Shown: in pieces, positions 53,831-63,116 of the stretch
Layout of the letters: each line of letters begins with the position of its first letter
How positions within the stretch are numbered: the stretch's first letter is position 1
NCBI RefSeq assembly: GCF_030440595.1
Contig: NZ_CP047452.1
Span: forward strand, 2,418,001 to 2,482,000
Direction of reading: 5' to 3'
DNA length: 64,000 nucleotides
Origin: Corynebacterium glucuronolyticum DSM 44120
GTDB lineage: Bacteria; Actinomycetota; Actinomycetes; Mycobacteriales; Mycobacteriaceae
The notes under the pieces: generated by a model
What the model was told of the DNA's origin: nothing
Database searches by the model: none
Seen by the model: only the letters and a program-made list of their open reading frames with translations
Translations under genes and position numbers: made by a program

Positions 53831-54644
53831 TTAGGCGTATTCTTCTTGCGCTTCTTTGAGCCTCTGCTTCGTCTCTGCGATCTGTTCTTCCAAGGTGGCA
53901 GCGCGCGCCTGGAGCACCCACAGCGACACCGGGATGAGTCCGGCGGTGGCGTTGATGAGCAGGTTAGATACCGTCGCGCCGGTGAACACCGGGTTGATGA
54001 GCAGCGTGGCGTCATCGGGGATGATGTTCGATTTGGCACCGGCCTGGATGGAGCCGACGGTGACGACGGCCGTGTCGCTCGGGGCGATCTCGCGGGCGAC
54101 GATCGTCTGCAAGCGCATGAAGATATACGAGGCGAGAACCACTGGGTCAATGCCCAGCTGCGGCATGGAACCATGGGAACCCTTGCCAAACACCTTCACG
54201 CGGATGGAAGCCGCAGCCGTGAAGATGGAACCCGGCTTTGAGCCGACCGTGCCACCCGGGATGGAGGCCAAAACGTTCTGGCCAAGGTAGACATCCAGGG
54301 GCGGAAGGACATCAGCAACATTGTTGTCCACCATGTCGCGGGCACCCTGCGCAGTCTCCTCCGCGTGTTGGAACACGCCCACGTAGGTGCCGCTCCACTT
54401 GTCCTTGTGGTCATTGAACAGCTTCAGCGCAGTGAGCACGCTCATGATGTGGAAATCGTGTCCACACGCGTGGCTTACCCTTCGAGGCGTACTCCTTGCC
54501 GGAATGCTCCGGCACGGGCAGCGCGTCAATGTCGCCGCACATGGCCACCGTTTTTGATGATAGCCACCACGCCCGTATTTCCTACGCGGTGGTTTTCAAT
54601 CCCGAACTCGTCAAGACCAGCCAAGATATCCCCTTTCTGGGTAG
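53831..54644 (-). pseudogene. M20 amidohydrolase remnant fused to an unrelated membrane/coiled-coil tail
   Basis: The main frame (53831-54480) holds M20 amidohydrolase segments: SHACGHDFHIMS, YVGVFQHAEETAQGARDM, FGKGSHGSMPQLGIDPV. Upstream parts lie in two other frames (CGDIDALPVPEHSGKEYASK; before it FGIENHRVGNTGVVAIIKNG), so at least two frameshifts and a lost start are present. After DDATLLIN near 54000 the family sequence ends and a hydrophobic helix (VSNLLINATAGLIPVSLWVL) and coiled coil (EEQIAETKQRLKEAQEEY) follow, suggesting a deletion joined it to another gene's end. Not functional as a hydrolase. Confidence 0.75.
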
Positions 54645-54732
54645 CATTATTTGTTTTGCAACCTAAATTGTTACTACCTTTTGCAGTACTAAGCATGACG
54701 ATGTGACCAGATTTCGCAACATTTTTGTTTCT

Positions 54733-55672
54733 TTAAAATTTGTGCGGTTTCCACTGGTCTTTTGGCAGCGCCCGCCCACGGTTTTCTTCCAACGCACGCT
54801 CAACCGAGAGCAACCAATCCCCTGAAGTGAACGATTTCGAGTCGATCCGCACAACGCGAACTGCCTCCGTCGTGAATTTCCTTTCCCGCTTCCGCTCGTC
54901 TACAGCTGCTTTTGCTGGCTCTACCCCGAATTGACCTTCCAACTTCCCCCGTCCGTCATACTCCAAAGCTACTGACGATTCCGGATCAAGGAAATCTGCA
55001 CGGCCGATCCACTCCCCCGCAGCACTGAACACGTCAACCTGCTGGATAAACCCCGTAATCCCCGCCGTATGAAGCCCGACTTTCACCTCAGCTTCTCGCA
55101 CACTCTCGGACCGCCCATCGATGAGCTGCGCTGCAACCTCGGCCGACTCCACGTTGTCACAGTACCTGCGGTTCTGGATTGCCTCCTGTAAATCTCCAGG
55201 ATCAAGTTTGAAATCCCGCACCAACTTGTCCCCCAAAGCCACGGCTGAGGGCACGTCGTACCAGCGGGAGATATCGACAACGGTTTCCGCAGCTGATGAC
55301 ACTTTGATGAGGTGGCCGTAAATTTCAACAGTATGCACGTCGACATCGGGAACACTCCGGAACCGGAGGGATGAATGAGAACGATTCGATCTCCCGTGCG
55401 CCTCTGGAACGAATTTTATCCATTGATCTAAATACGGAAACAGCAATACAGCGGCAGCAGATTTTCCCACCAGAGTATGGCGCCCGGCGCCGATTGCGAC
55501 AGACGCAACAAAGGATTTCTCACCAGGCTTCAAACCATAGAACTGCTTCTTTGGGTAGTACACCCCGCTGGACAGCTTTATCAATTCCCCCCCGGCGATT
55601 ACGTGCCGATAGTTTTTGGCGTTGTGAGTTACTGAGTCCCCGAGTGAAAATGAGACCTTCCCCGATATTCAT
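54733..55672 (-). pseudogene. AbiEi-like / DUF559-type protein, frameshifted at a G7 tract
   Basis: The ATG at 55672 opens an N-terminal winged-helix-like segment (EGLIFTRGLSNSQRQKLSAR). At a run of seven G (minus strand; C at 55587-55593) the frame is lost; the rest continues in another frame (ELIKLSSGVYYPKKQF) to 54733, with a DUF559/Vsr-like nuclease-fold C-terminus (DFLDPESSVALEYDGRG, RKFTTEAVRVVRIDS). Six G would give one protein of about 312 residues. Such proteins are common in corynebacteria; their role is unclear, and kinship to AbiEi antitoxins is only structural. Phase variation, decay or sequence error are all possible. Confidence 0.65.
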
Positions 55673-55722
55673 GTTTGAATTCTGACACAGCGCAGCACCA
55701 CGTGCCACTTGAAAAGCAGGTA

Positions 55723-55811
55723 CCAAATTTTTAGGTAGCTCTAACGCTCTCAGGAAAAATCGACCAGGGCCGATACACACATGTACGCATTAGAGCTACC
55801 TAAATTTTTGG
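55723..55811. repeat. Imperfect inverted repeat, 21-23-bp arms about 45 bp apart
   Basis: The left arm CCAAATTTTTAGGTAGCTCT (55723 on) and the right arm AGAGCTACCTAAATTTTTGG (to 55811) are inverted copies with a small internal mismatch around the A/T run. It lies between the broken AbiEi-like gene and the GCS2 gene. It resembles a terminator of very long loop or a MITE-like remnant; no target duplication was identified. Confidence 0.7.
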
Positions 55812-55837
55812 CACCACGCTAAGGACGGGCACACAAC

Positions 55838-56908
55838 CTACAGGTACGAGTCCCGGATCGCATCCATCCAGCCGCCGGCCTTGTACAAAGCCCGCTGTCG
55901 CTCATAGGCGCCCTGCTCAATGACGGTAAGAACCTGGCGGAGATCCTCCTCGCAGCCGAACTCGCGGGCCAGCGGCGTGAGGCGCTCCACCCACAAGGCG
56001 AGCTCGTCGCGAACCCACGCCTCGTTGGTGTCCCGGTCGATGATGATCTCGGCGTCGAGGCCGTAGCGGGCGGCGCGCCACTTGTTCTCGGAGACGTGCC
56101 AGGGCTGGAGGATGGGCAGGGGGCCGTCGTCAAGCATCCGGTCGAAGTAGACGACCATCATGTGCGTGAAGGCGACGATGGCGCGGAGCTCTGTGAAATT
56201 GGTGGGCGAATCGGCGATGCGCACCTCGATGGTGCCCCACTTGCCGGAGGGACGGATGTCGAAGTGCATGTAGCCAATGTGGCTGACGACACCGGAGCGC
56301 TGCTGGTCGATCTGGAAATTCGACCACTCCTCCCAGCTTTGGAACTGGTAGGGCATGCCGGCGGTGGGCAGCTGCTGGTACAGCATGGTGCGCGTGGAGG
56401 CGTAGCCGGTATCCATCCCGTCCCACCCGGGAGAGGAGCAGGCAAGCGTGAGTAGCTGCGGGTAGTGCGCCATGAGAGCGTTGATGATCGGCCACACGCG
56501 GTCCTCGTGCCGGATGCCCACGTGCACGTGGAGGCCCCAGATGAGCATTTGCATGCCCCAGAATTGGGTGCGCTCAATGATCTCCGAATAGTGGGATTTG
56601 TGGGACAGTTCCTGGTCCTGCCAGTGGGCGGTGGGGTGGGTTCCGGAGGCCCACAGTTTCTTGCCATGCTTTTCGACGATCGGTCGCACGTGCTCAAGCT
56701 TTTCTTGAAGGTCACGCACCGCGCCGGGGGAACTCGTGTGGACACCGGTGACGAGTTCCAGCGTGTTGGTGAGCAGTTCGGGGACGACCCCGTCAATGCC
56801 GAAGCATTCCTCCGGGGAGCGGACGAGATCGCCGCTTTCGGGGTCGACACAAGCTACCTCCCATTCCACGCCGAGGGTGTGATGGGGGGAGCGGTTAAAT
56901 TCTTCCAT
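55838..56908 (-). CDS. GCS2-family glutamate-cysteine ligase-like carboxylate-amine ligase (YbdK type)
   Basis: A 356-residue enzyme with [60 protein letters not shown] and [14 protein letters not shown], the family's substrate and metal-binding segments. YbdK has weak gamma-glutamylcysteine ligase activity; the physiological substrate in corynebacteria, which use mycothiol, is not known. It starts 7 bp after the LytR_C gene stop and is probably co-transcribed with it. Confidence 0.9.
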   Translation of the reverse strand: MEEFNRSPHHTLGVEWEVACVDPESGDLVRSPEECFGIDGVVPELLTNTLELVTGVHTSSPGAVRDLQEKLEHVRPIVEKHGKKLWASGTHPTAHWQDQELSHKSHYSEIIERTQFWGMQMLIWGLHVHVGIRHEDRVWPIINALMAHYPQLLTLACSSPGWDGMDTGYASTRTMLYQQLPTAGMPYQFQSWEEWSNFQIDQQRSGVVSHIGYMHFDIRPSGKWGTIEVRIADSPTNFTELRAIVAFTHMMVVYFDRMLDDGPLPILQPWHVSENKWRAARYGLDAEIIIDRDTNEAWVRDELALWVERLTPLAREFGCEEDLRQVLTVIEQGAYERQRALYKAGGWMDAIRDSYL

Positions 56909-56915
56909 GAGCCTC

Positions 56916-57644
56916 TTACTGGAGATCTTGCGTCACCACGACGACCAGCCCGGGGTAGTGCTCCACTGCGGGGATCTTGGGGCCGTAGTTAATGCCTAGT
57001 TGGTTGGCCACGCGCTTAGCGGCCGCTTCTTCACCGGGGCTGTAGTACACCATGGACTGTGGGGTCTCCACATCCGGCAGGTTTCCTACTGTGCCTGTGG
57101 GATTACCGGTAGAGGTGAGCCGGTTTGCCACATCGGCGGCGAGCCCTTGAACTGTGGAGTTGTTGAGGACGTTGACCAGGGGGTGGGTGTCCGGTGCATC
57201 GGCAGGCCGGGCAGGGGCGGGAGCTCCGGAAGCCGGTTCCGGTTGCTGCGATTCCGCTGGGCGTGCCTCGTGTTCATCCTTGGGAGCTTCGGACGAGGGA
57301 CGATTGCCATCGGACGGCTCGGTGAGCGTCGATGGTTCATGGGTTGCGGTTGTCACCGTCGCTGCTGTTGTTTCGCCAGCAGGAGACTCCTCTGCGGCGG
57401 TCTTTCCCGGCGCGGCCTGGGCCGTGGTTGTCTGCGTTCCGGTGGCTGCCGTGTCTTCCTTATCGCCGCCGAGGAAGAAGATGGCCCAGAGGAGGATGAG
57501 GATGGCTACGGCGATGGCGATCATCCCGATACCGCGGAGGGGAACGCCCGTCGCTGCGGCTGCCGTGCGCGGACTGTCGGCCGCGTGCACGCCGCGAGAT
57601 GGGCGATCGTCGTACACCTGGGTTTCATCGTCGTATTGCTCCAT
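56916..57644 (-). CDS. LytR C-terminal-domain protein (membrane anchored)
   Basis: A 242-residue protein: cytoplasmic start, one helix ([20 protein letters not shown], about residues 40-59), a long Thr/Glu/Pro-rich linker (about 60-150) and a C-terminal LytR_C domain ([53 protein letters not shown]). The domain occurs at the ends of LCP cell-wall ligases and alone, as here. It is 3 bp downstream of the DUF3263 gene stop. Confidence 0.88.
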   Translation of the reverse strand: MEQYDDETQVYDDRPSRGVHAADSPRTAAAATGVPLRGIGMIAIAVAILILLWAIFFLGGDKEDTAATGTQTTTAQAAPGKTAAEESPAGETTAATVTTATHEPSTLTEPSDGNRPSSEAPKDEHEARPAESQQPEPASGAPAPARPADAPDTHPLVNVLNNSTVQGLAADVANRLTSTGNPTGTVGNLPDVETPQSMVYYSPGEEAAAKRVANQLGINYGPKIPAVEHYPGLVVVVTQDLQ

Positions 57645-57647
57645 GGG

Positions 57648-57842
57648 TTAGATTTTACGCAACCGTTCTAGCTGGGCAAGCATGACGGGATACTTTTCTC
57701 TCGCCCAGGCGGTATCGATGAGCTTGTTGAGGCGTTGATAATAGGCGATCGGGGTGATGCCGTGGTCGCGGATGAGGTCGTTCTTTTTCCCGCTTGGCGT
57801 GGGATGTTCCTTCTCAAACGCGAGAAGGGCTTCGTCGTCCAT
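57648..57842 (-). CDS. DUF3263 protein
   Basis: A 64-residue helical protein (LLAFEKEHPTPSGKKNDLIR, ITPIAYYQRLNKLIDT) of the actinobacterial DUF3263 family, related to small HTH-like proteins. It heads the DUF3263-LytR_C-GCS2 run on the minus strand, divergent from def. The function is unknown. Confidence 0.88.
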   Translation of the reverse strand: MDDEALLAFEKEHPTPSGKKNDLIRDHGITPIAYYQRLNKLIDTAWAREKYPVMLAQLERLRKI

Positions 57843-57882
57843 CGTGTCTTCCTTCCTTCATCCCTGGTAACGTAATCGTACT

Positions 57883-58425
57883 GTGATTATGCCTATTGTT
57901 ATCTGTGGGGATCCGGTTCTCCACACGCCCACGCAGCCAGTGGAAACTCCCCTCTCCCCCAAGCTTATCGACGACATGTTTGAGACCATGTACGCCGCCA
58001 ACGGTGTCGGCCTGGCCGCCAACCAGGTGGGGCTGAGCCAGTCCTTCTTCGTCTTCGACTGCGAAGGTGTCAAGGGCGTCGTGGTCAACCCCGTGCTGGA
58101 AACGAGCGAGGTCCCCGAGACCATGCCCGACGAGGAGGAGGACCTGGAGGGCTGCCTCAGCCTCCCCGGCGAATTCTTCCCCACCGGCCGCGCCTCGTGG
58201 GCGAAGGTCACGGGCACGGATGAAAACGGCAACCCCGTGGAGTTCGAGGGCGAAGACTTCCTCGCCCGCTGCTTCCAACACGAGTGTGGACACCTCAAGG
58301 GGCAGGTGTACACCGACGTCACGATTGGACGGTATCGTCGAGAAGCCAAAAGAGCCATCCGAGACAACGGCTGGAAGATCCCGGGGCAGACGTGGATGCC
58401 CGAGCCGGGCAGCGAGGACGAGTAA
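57883..58425 (+). CDS. def: Peptide deformylase
   Basis: About 180 residues (GTG at 57883; ATG at 57889 also possible). It has the three deformylase motifs: [21 protein letters not shown] with the metal Cys, and [11 protein letters not shown] with HExxH. It removes the formyl group from new proteins. The next gene, xthA, follows by 17 bp. Confidence 0.96.
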   Translation: MIMPIVICGDPVLHTPTQPVETPLSPKLIDDMFETMYAANGVGLAANQVGLSQSFFVFDCEGVKGVVVNPVLETSEVPETMPDEEEDLEGCLSLPGEFFPTGRASWAKVTGTDENGNPVEFEGEDFLARCFQHECGHLKGQVYTDVTIGRYRREAKRAIRDNGWKIPGQTWMPEPGSEDE

Positions 58426-58442
58426 ACGCTAGGCTGGTCACC

Positions 58443-59144
58443 ATGAGGATAGCCACGTGGAATGTGAACTCGGCGCGGGCGCGCTTCGGCCGCATCACCG
58501 AGCTGCTCGCGCGCCACGATATTGATGTTCTCGCCCTCCAGGAAACCAAGATAAAAGAGTTTCCGCCGGTGAAAGGCTACGAGGTGGCACACGTGGGGTA
58601 CAACCAGTGGAACGGTGTTGCAATCCTCTCCCGTGTAGGGCTCAAGGATGTCCAGACTTCCTTCACCGGTCAGCCCGATTACGAAGGCAAGAAGGAGGGG
58701 CGCGCTATTTCCGCAGTGTGCGGCGGGAAACGCATCTGGAACCTCTACGTTCCCAACGGGCGTGCCGTCGATCACCCGCACTATGATTACAAGCTGCGGT
58801 TTTTGTATAACTTCGCCCGCTACGCGGCGCCCGGCGCGGATCTGGCGATGGGTGATTTCAACGTCATCCCCGGAGCCGAGGATGTCTACGATGAATCCCC
58901 GTTTGAAACCCACGTCACCGAACCTGAGCGCGCCGCCTTCGAGTACCTCACCGATGTTCTTCCCGTGGTTTCGCCCACGGGGTATACCTACTGGGATTAC
59001 CAAGCTAGGCGTTTTGACCGTGACCAGGGTATGCGGATTGATTTTCATCTTTCCACCACCCCTGCCACCAGCGGTTTTGTGGACCGCGCCGAGCGGGCAG
59101 CAAAAAGTTCCGATCACGCGCCCGTTATCTGCGAGTACGAATAG
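58443..59144 (+). CDS. xthA: Exodeoxyribonuclease III (XthA/EEP family)
   Basis: From the ATG at 58443 it gives 233 residues: MRIATWNVNSARARFGRI, LALQETKIKEFP with the metal Glu, GDFNVIPGAEDVY, MRIDFHLST and the final SSDHAPVI. It acts at abasic sites in base excision repair. Slightly shorter than E. coli XthA (268), normal for actinobacteria. The frame upstream to 58284 overlaps def and is rejected. Confidence 0.94.
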   Translation: MRIATWNVNSARARFGRITELLARHDIDVLALQETKIKEFPPVKGYEVAHVGYNQWNGVAILSRVGLKDVQTSFTGQPDYEGKKEGRAISAVCGGKRIWNLYVPNGRAVDHPHYDYKLRFLYNFARYAAPGADLAMGDFNVIPGAEDVYDESPFETHVTEPERAAFEYLTDVLPVVSPTGYTYWDYQARRFDRDQGMRIDFHLSTTPATSGFVDRAERAAKSSDHAPVICEYE

Positions 59145-59223
59145 GAACCAAAACAAGCAGGTAAACATCCCGTAACTTCTCATTTTCATCGCATTACCGC
59201 ACCTCAAGGAGGAATTTTCTACT

Positions 59224-60687
59224 GTGTCCAACTGGGAAATTGGCGTCCTTGTGCTCGAGTACGCGATCAAGGTGCTTGCGGTGGGACTCGTCCCAGATGG
59301 CCGGAAGCCGGGTTCTGCTAACGCGTGGCTGCTTCTCATTTTGTTCCTGCCGGCGGTGGGGCTCCCCCTCTACCTGCTCATGGGCAGTAATTATGTGGAT
59401 CGCCGCCGCCACAGGATGCAAAAGCGCGCCAACGAGGCCATCAACGAGGTGTTTAGAGGGTGGCATAACCCTCAGGTCAATCCGGAGCTGGATTCCGTGA
59501 TGCGACAAAACCGAACGTTGACACATATCCCGGCGCTGCGGTCCTCGGTGGTGGGCTTCTACCACGAGTATGCGGAATCTATCGCGGCGATGGTCGCTGC
59601 GGTGGATGCAGCCAAGGAATACGTGTACGTGGAAATTTACACCGTAGCCTGGGATGACACCACCAATCCGTTTTTTCAGGCCCTGGCCAGAGCCACCTCA
59701 CGCGGGGTGACGGTCAAGCTCCTTTTTGATCACATCGGCACCTTCAAGTACCCCAAGTACCTGCGGTTGGGCAGGCGGCTTTCAGCCATCGGCGTGGAAT
59801 GGCGCCCGATGCTGCCTCTGCAGCCCTTTAAGTGGCGGTTTAGGAGACCTGACCTCCGCAATCACCGCAAACTCGTTGTGGTGGATAACCGGGTGGCATT
59901 CATGGGGTCACAAAACATGATTGAGAGGAGCTACCGCACCGCCCTGAAGAGGCACTCGGATCGCGCCTGGGTGGATGCGATGGTGAAACTCAAGGGGCCA
60001 ATCGTCTCCACAATGACGATGATCTTTGCCGCCGATTGGTACTCCGAGGCCGACGAGATCGTGCGCTACACCGAGCACTCGGAGCCCGCCGGCGAGGATG
60101 TCATGCAGCTGGTGCCCTCGGGCCCGGGCTACACGGCGGATCCCAACCTGCGGTTATTTAACGAGGTCATCCACAACGCGAGGAGGCGCGCGGTGCTGTG
60201 TTCCCCGTATTTTATCCCCGATTCCTCGCTTCTTGATGCCATCACCTCGGCCGCCTATAGGGGCGTGAAGGTGCAGCTTCTTGTCAATGAAAAGGCGGAC
60301 CAGTTCATGGTTCACCACGCGCAGTGCTCGTACTACCAAAACCTGCTGGATGCGGGTGTAGAGATTTACCTCTACCCCATGCCGTACGTCCTCCACACCA
60401 AGTTTGTGCTGGTGGATCCGGTGGAAGACGAACCTGATTTTGACCCCGCAGATACGTCTCGCACCAACGTATTTGTGTTTGGTTCATCCAACATGGACAT
60501 GCGCTCATTTGGCCTGAACTACGAGGTCTCCCTCATGGGAGTGGGCAAGCTATCGCGCGAGCTATACCAGCTCACCGGCCAGTACCTCTCCGCGTCTCGG
60601 CGGCTCACGCAATCAGAATGGTCTCAGAGGAGTTTCCCGCGCCGGTGGCTGGACAACGCCCTGCGCCTTACTTCCGCCTTGCAGTAG
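59224..60687 (+). CDS. cls: Cardiolipin synthase (phospholipase D type)
   Basis: A 487-residue membrane enzyme with N-terminal helices (VLEYAIKVLAVGLVPDG, AWLLLILFLPAVGLPLYLLM) and two HKD sites (LRNHRKLVVVDNRVAFMGSQ; LHTKFVLVDPVED). It condenses two phosphatidylglycerols. The GTG at 59224 has a strong ribosome site (CAAGGAGGAATT). Confidence 0.95.
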   Translation: MSNWEIGVLVLEYAIKVLAVGLVPDGRKPGSANAWLLLILFLPAVGLPLYLLMGSNYVDRRRHRMQKRANEAINEVFRGWHNPQVNPELDSVMRQNRTLTHIPALRSSVVGFYHEYAESIAAMVAAVDAAKEYVYVEIYTVAWDDTTNPFFQALARATSRGVTVKLLFDHIGTFKYPKYLRLGRRLSAIGVEWRPMLPLQPFKWRFRRPDLRNHRKLVVVDNRVAFMGSQNMIERSYRTALKRHSDRAWVDAMVKLKGPIVSTMTMIFAADWYSEADEIVRYTEHSEPAGEDVMQLVPSGPGYTADPNLRLFNEVIHNARRRAVLCSPYFIPDSSLLDAITSAAYRGVKVQLLVNEKADQFMVHHAQCSYYQNLLDAGVEIYLYPMPYVLHTKFVLVDPVEDEPDFDPADTSRTNVFVFGSSNMDMRSFGLNYEVSLMGVGKLSRELYQLTGQYLSASRRLTQSEWSQRSFPRRWLDNALRLTSALQ

Positions 60688-60708
60688 CGGACCCGTACAG
60701 TAGTAGTT

Positions 60709-61629
60709 ATGCCTTCCTCATCCGCGCCCATTGGCACGGTTCAACGCCGCAGCACCGGTCAGGACGTATTATTCACTCCGCTAGGTGCTGGCGTTCGCTG
60801 GGCGATAATCCTTGTGGCGACCCTCGCGCTCATCGGCGCGATCTCGCTCATGTCCATGGGGCTTGCCCCGGTGGCCGAGCACATCCTCGTCCAGGGCACG
60901 CTGGGAACCGGCATCATCGCCGCTGCGATCACGCAATCCTCCTCGTTTGTTACGCTCATGGGGTCAGGCGCGGTGGTCTTGGGGGCAAACCTCGGCACCT
61001 GCTTCACCGCGGGTGTGGTTGCGGTGGTGTTCCGGCATTCCTTCCTCCGCGCATCCACGGCGTTCTTCCTCCATTTCTGGGTGAACGCCGTCGGTGTGTT
61101 GTTGTTTATCCCCTTCATCACCGAGCTTCCTACCTCTGACCTCCACCCCATCCCCCCTATTCACTGGGTGTGGTCGATTGTGGGGCTCGTACTGCTCTAC
61201 GTGGCCATCCGCACCATCACGGTGCAGCTCCGCGTCCTCATGTCCGCCGGTCAGACCGGCCACGTTGGATTTTGGGTGGGCTTTTTCTTGGCCTCGATCC
61301 TGCAATCCTCCACGGCCATCACCGCTGCAGCTGTTCCTATGGCTGCAGTGCGGGCCGTTTCCGCACGGCGCCTGCTGCGCCTGATTTCCGGCACCAACCT
61401 CGGTACCTGTACTACCGCGTGGCTGTTTGTCGCCCGCACCGGAAACAGCGAGGGCGCCACCCTGCACCTCGTATTCAACCTGGTCATGGTGGCCCTGGTT
61501 GCGCTGTTCCCGGACGTGTTCCTGGCGCTAGCCCGCACGTGCGCTCGCCACTCCACCCCGCTGAGGCTGGTCATATTCCTCGCGGTGATGTTCTTCGCTC
61601 TTCCGCTCGCCTCCATGTTCCTGGTGTAG
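60709..61629 (+). CDS. Na+/phosphate cotransporter-like membrane protein
   Basis: A 306-residue hydrophobic protein with two inverted repeats of the NptA/PF02690 type: ITQSSSFVTLMGSGAVVLGA with GANLGTC, and ILQSSTAITAAAVPMAAV with SGTNLGTCTTAW. The QSSS/QSST and GxNLGTC motifs form the Na/Pi path. It is close to the minimal length. The ATG at 60709 follows cls by 21 bp. Confidence 0.85.
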   Translation: MPSSSAPIGTVQRRSTGQDVLFTPLGAGVRWAIILVATLALIGAISLMSMGLAPVAEHILVQGTLGTGIIAAAITQSSSFVTLMGSGAVVLGANLGTCFTAGVVAVVFRHSFLRASTAFFLHFWVNAVGVLLFIPFITELPTSDLHPIPPIHWVWSIVGLVLLYVAIRTITVQLRVLMSAGQTGHVGFWVGFFLASILQSSTAITAAAVPMAAVRAVSARRLLRLISGTNLGTCTTAWLFVARTGNSEGATLHLVFNLVMVALVALFPDVFLALARTCARHSTPLRLVIFLAVMFFALPLASMFLV

Positions 61630-61718
61630 CTTGTCGACGCCTCGGTGTACGGCCCCGCTTTTTCTTTTCCCCGGACACCCTGCCGAGAGAAGTGGTGGGG
61701 ATTATCCTTGGTCCGCTC

Positions 61719-63095
61719 CTACCGGCTAACGTAGTAGAGCTGCTTATTTACAAACTCGTCCATGCCCAGCGGGCCCAGCTCACGGCCGTACCCGGAGCGC
61801 TTCACGCCGCCGAAGGGGAGCTCTGCGCCCTCGCCAGCGGGAGTGTTGACGTTGGCCATGCCCACCTCGAGGCGGGAGGCGATCTTCTTGGCCCGCTCCA
61901 CATTAGTGGAGAACACGGCGCCTCCAAGGCCAAAGTCGGAGGAATTGGCAAGCTCCAACGCCTCCTCATCGCTTGCTACCTTGTACACCGCGGCCACGGG
62001 GCCAAACAGCTCCTCGGAATAGGCTTTGGTCCCCGGCGCGATGTCGGTGAGAACGGCGGGAGAAATGTAGGCCCCCGTGTCACTCAGCTCGCCGCCAGCG
62101 CGCAACGTGGCTCCCTCTTTCACGGCCGTTTGGATTTGCTCGTACAGGTGCTCGGCCGCCTCGCGGGACGACAGCGCCGAGTAGACATCGTCGGCCGAGG
62201 CCTCCTTCGGCGTTCCCGGCTTCATGGCTTTGGCGAGCTCCACCAGCCTATCCACAAACTCGTCGTAGATGTCCTCCATAACGATTATCCGCTTATTGGA
62301 GTTGCAGGCCTGGCCGGTGTTGTACATGCGGGTGGCCCAGGCGGTATCGGCTGCTTTCTTGACATCGTCGCTATCGAGGATAATGTACGGGTCCGAGCCG
62401 CCGAGCTCGAGCACGGCCTTTTTCAGGTTCCTGCCCGCTTGTTCGGCGACGATGGCGCCTGCCCTCTCGGAGCCGGTGAGCGAAACACCCTGCACGCGGG
62501 GGTCGGCAATGATCCGGGCGACCTGGTCGTGATCAGCAAACAGGTTGGTGTACACACCCTTCGGCACACCGGCCTCGTCCATGATCTGCTGCACGGCCAG
62601 CGCCGAGCGCGGGCAAAGGTTGGCGTCCTTGAGCAGAATCGTGTTCCCCAGCACGAGGTTGGGGCCCGCAAAACGGGCAATCTGGTAGTACGGGAAGTTC
62701 CACGGCATGATGCCAAGAAGGACGCCGATCGGACGGCGACGGATTATGGCGGTGCCGTCAGAATCGGTAGGAATCTCCTGGTCGGCTGCGAACTCGGCAC
62801 CGTGGTCGGCGTAGTAGCCGATGATGGCGCCGGCGAACTCGGCCTCCTCCACGGCCTCCGAATACGGCTTGCCCATCTCCTGGCCGGCGATAACTGCGAG
62901 TTCGTCCTTCTTAGCGTCGAAAAGCTGAGCAACCTTGGACGCGACCTCGGCCCGCTCGGTGATGGGGCGAGACCCCCACTCAGCGTAGGCGGCGTGGGCG
63001 GCGTCGATGGCGGCGGTGACCTCCGCATCGGTCGCGGTGTCAAACGTCTCCAGGACCTCGCCGGTGGTGGGGTCTTGAACCTTGAATGTAGACAT
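61719..63095 (-). CDS. gabD: Aldehyde dehydrogenase, succinate-semialdehyde dehydrogenase type
   Basis: A 458-residue NAD(P)-dependent dehydrogenase. General-base Glu in VLELGGSDPYIIL, catalytic Cys in NTGQACNSNKRIIV, PWNFPYYQIARFAGPNLVLG, and the C-terminal FGGVKRSGYGRELG. Size and motifs fit short SSADH of the GabD2/YneI kind; the exact aldehyde is not shown. It follows an APC permease gene by 21 bp (ribosome site AAAAAAAGGAGAGAAAAC), so the pair may take up and degrade an amino acid or GABA-like compound. Confidence 0.88.
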   Translation of the reverse strand: MSTFKVQDPTTGEVLETFDTATDAEVTAAIDAAHAAYAEWGSRPITERAEVASKVAQLFDAKKDELAVIAGQEMGKPYSEAVEEAEFAGAIIGYYADHGAEFAADQEIPTDSDGTAIIRRRPIGVLLGIMPWNFPYYQIARFAGPNLVLGNTILLKDANLCPRSALAVQQIMDEAGVPKGVYTNLFADHDQVARIIADPRVQGVSLTGSERAGAIVAEQAGRNLKKAVLELGGSDPYIILDSDDVKKAADTAWATRMYNTGQACNSNKRIIVMEDIYDEFVDRLVELAKAMKPGTPKEASADDVYSALSSREAAEHLYEQIQTAVKEGATLRAGGELSDTGAYISPAVLTDIAPGTKAYSEELFGPVAAVYKVASDEEALELANSSDFGLGGAVFSTNVERAKKIASRLEVGMANVNTPAGEGAELPFGGVKRSGYGRELGPLGMDEFVNKQLYYVSR

Positions 63096-63116
63096 GTTTT
63101 CTCTCCTTTTTTTAGG

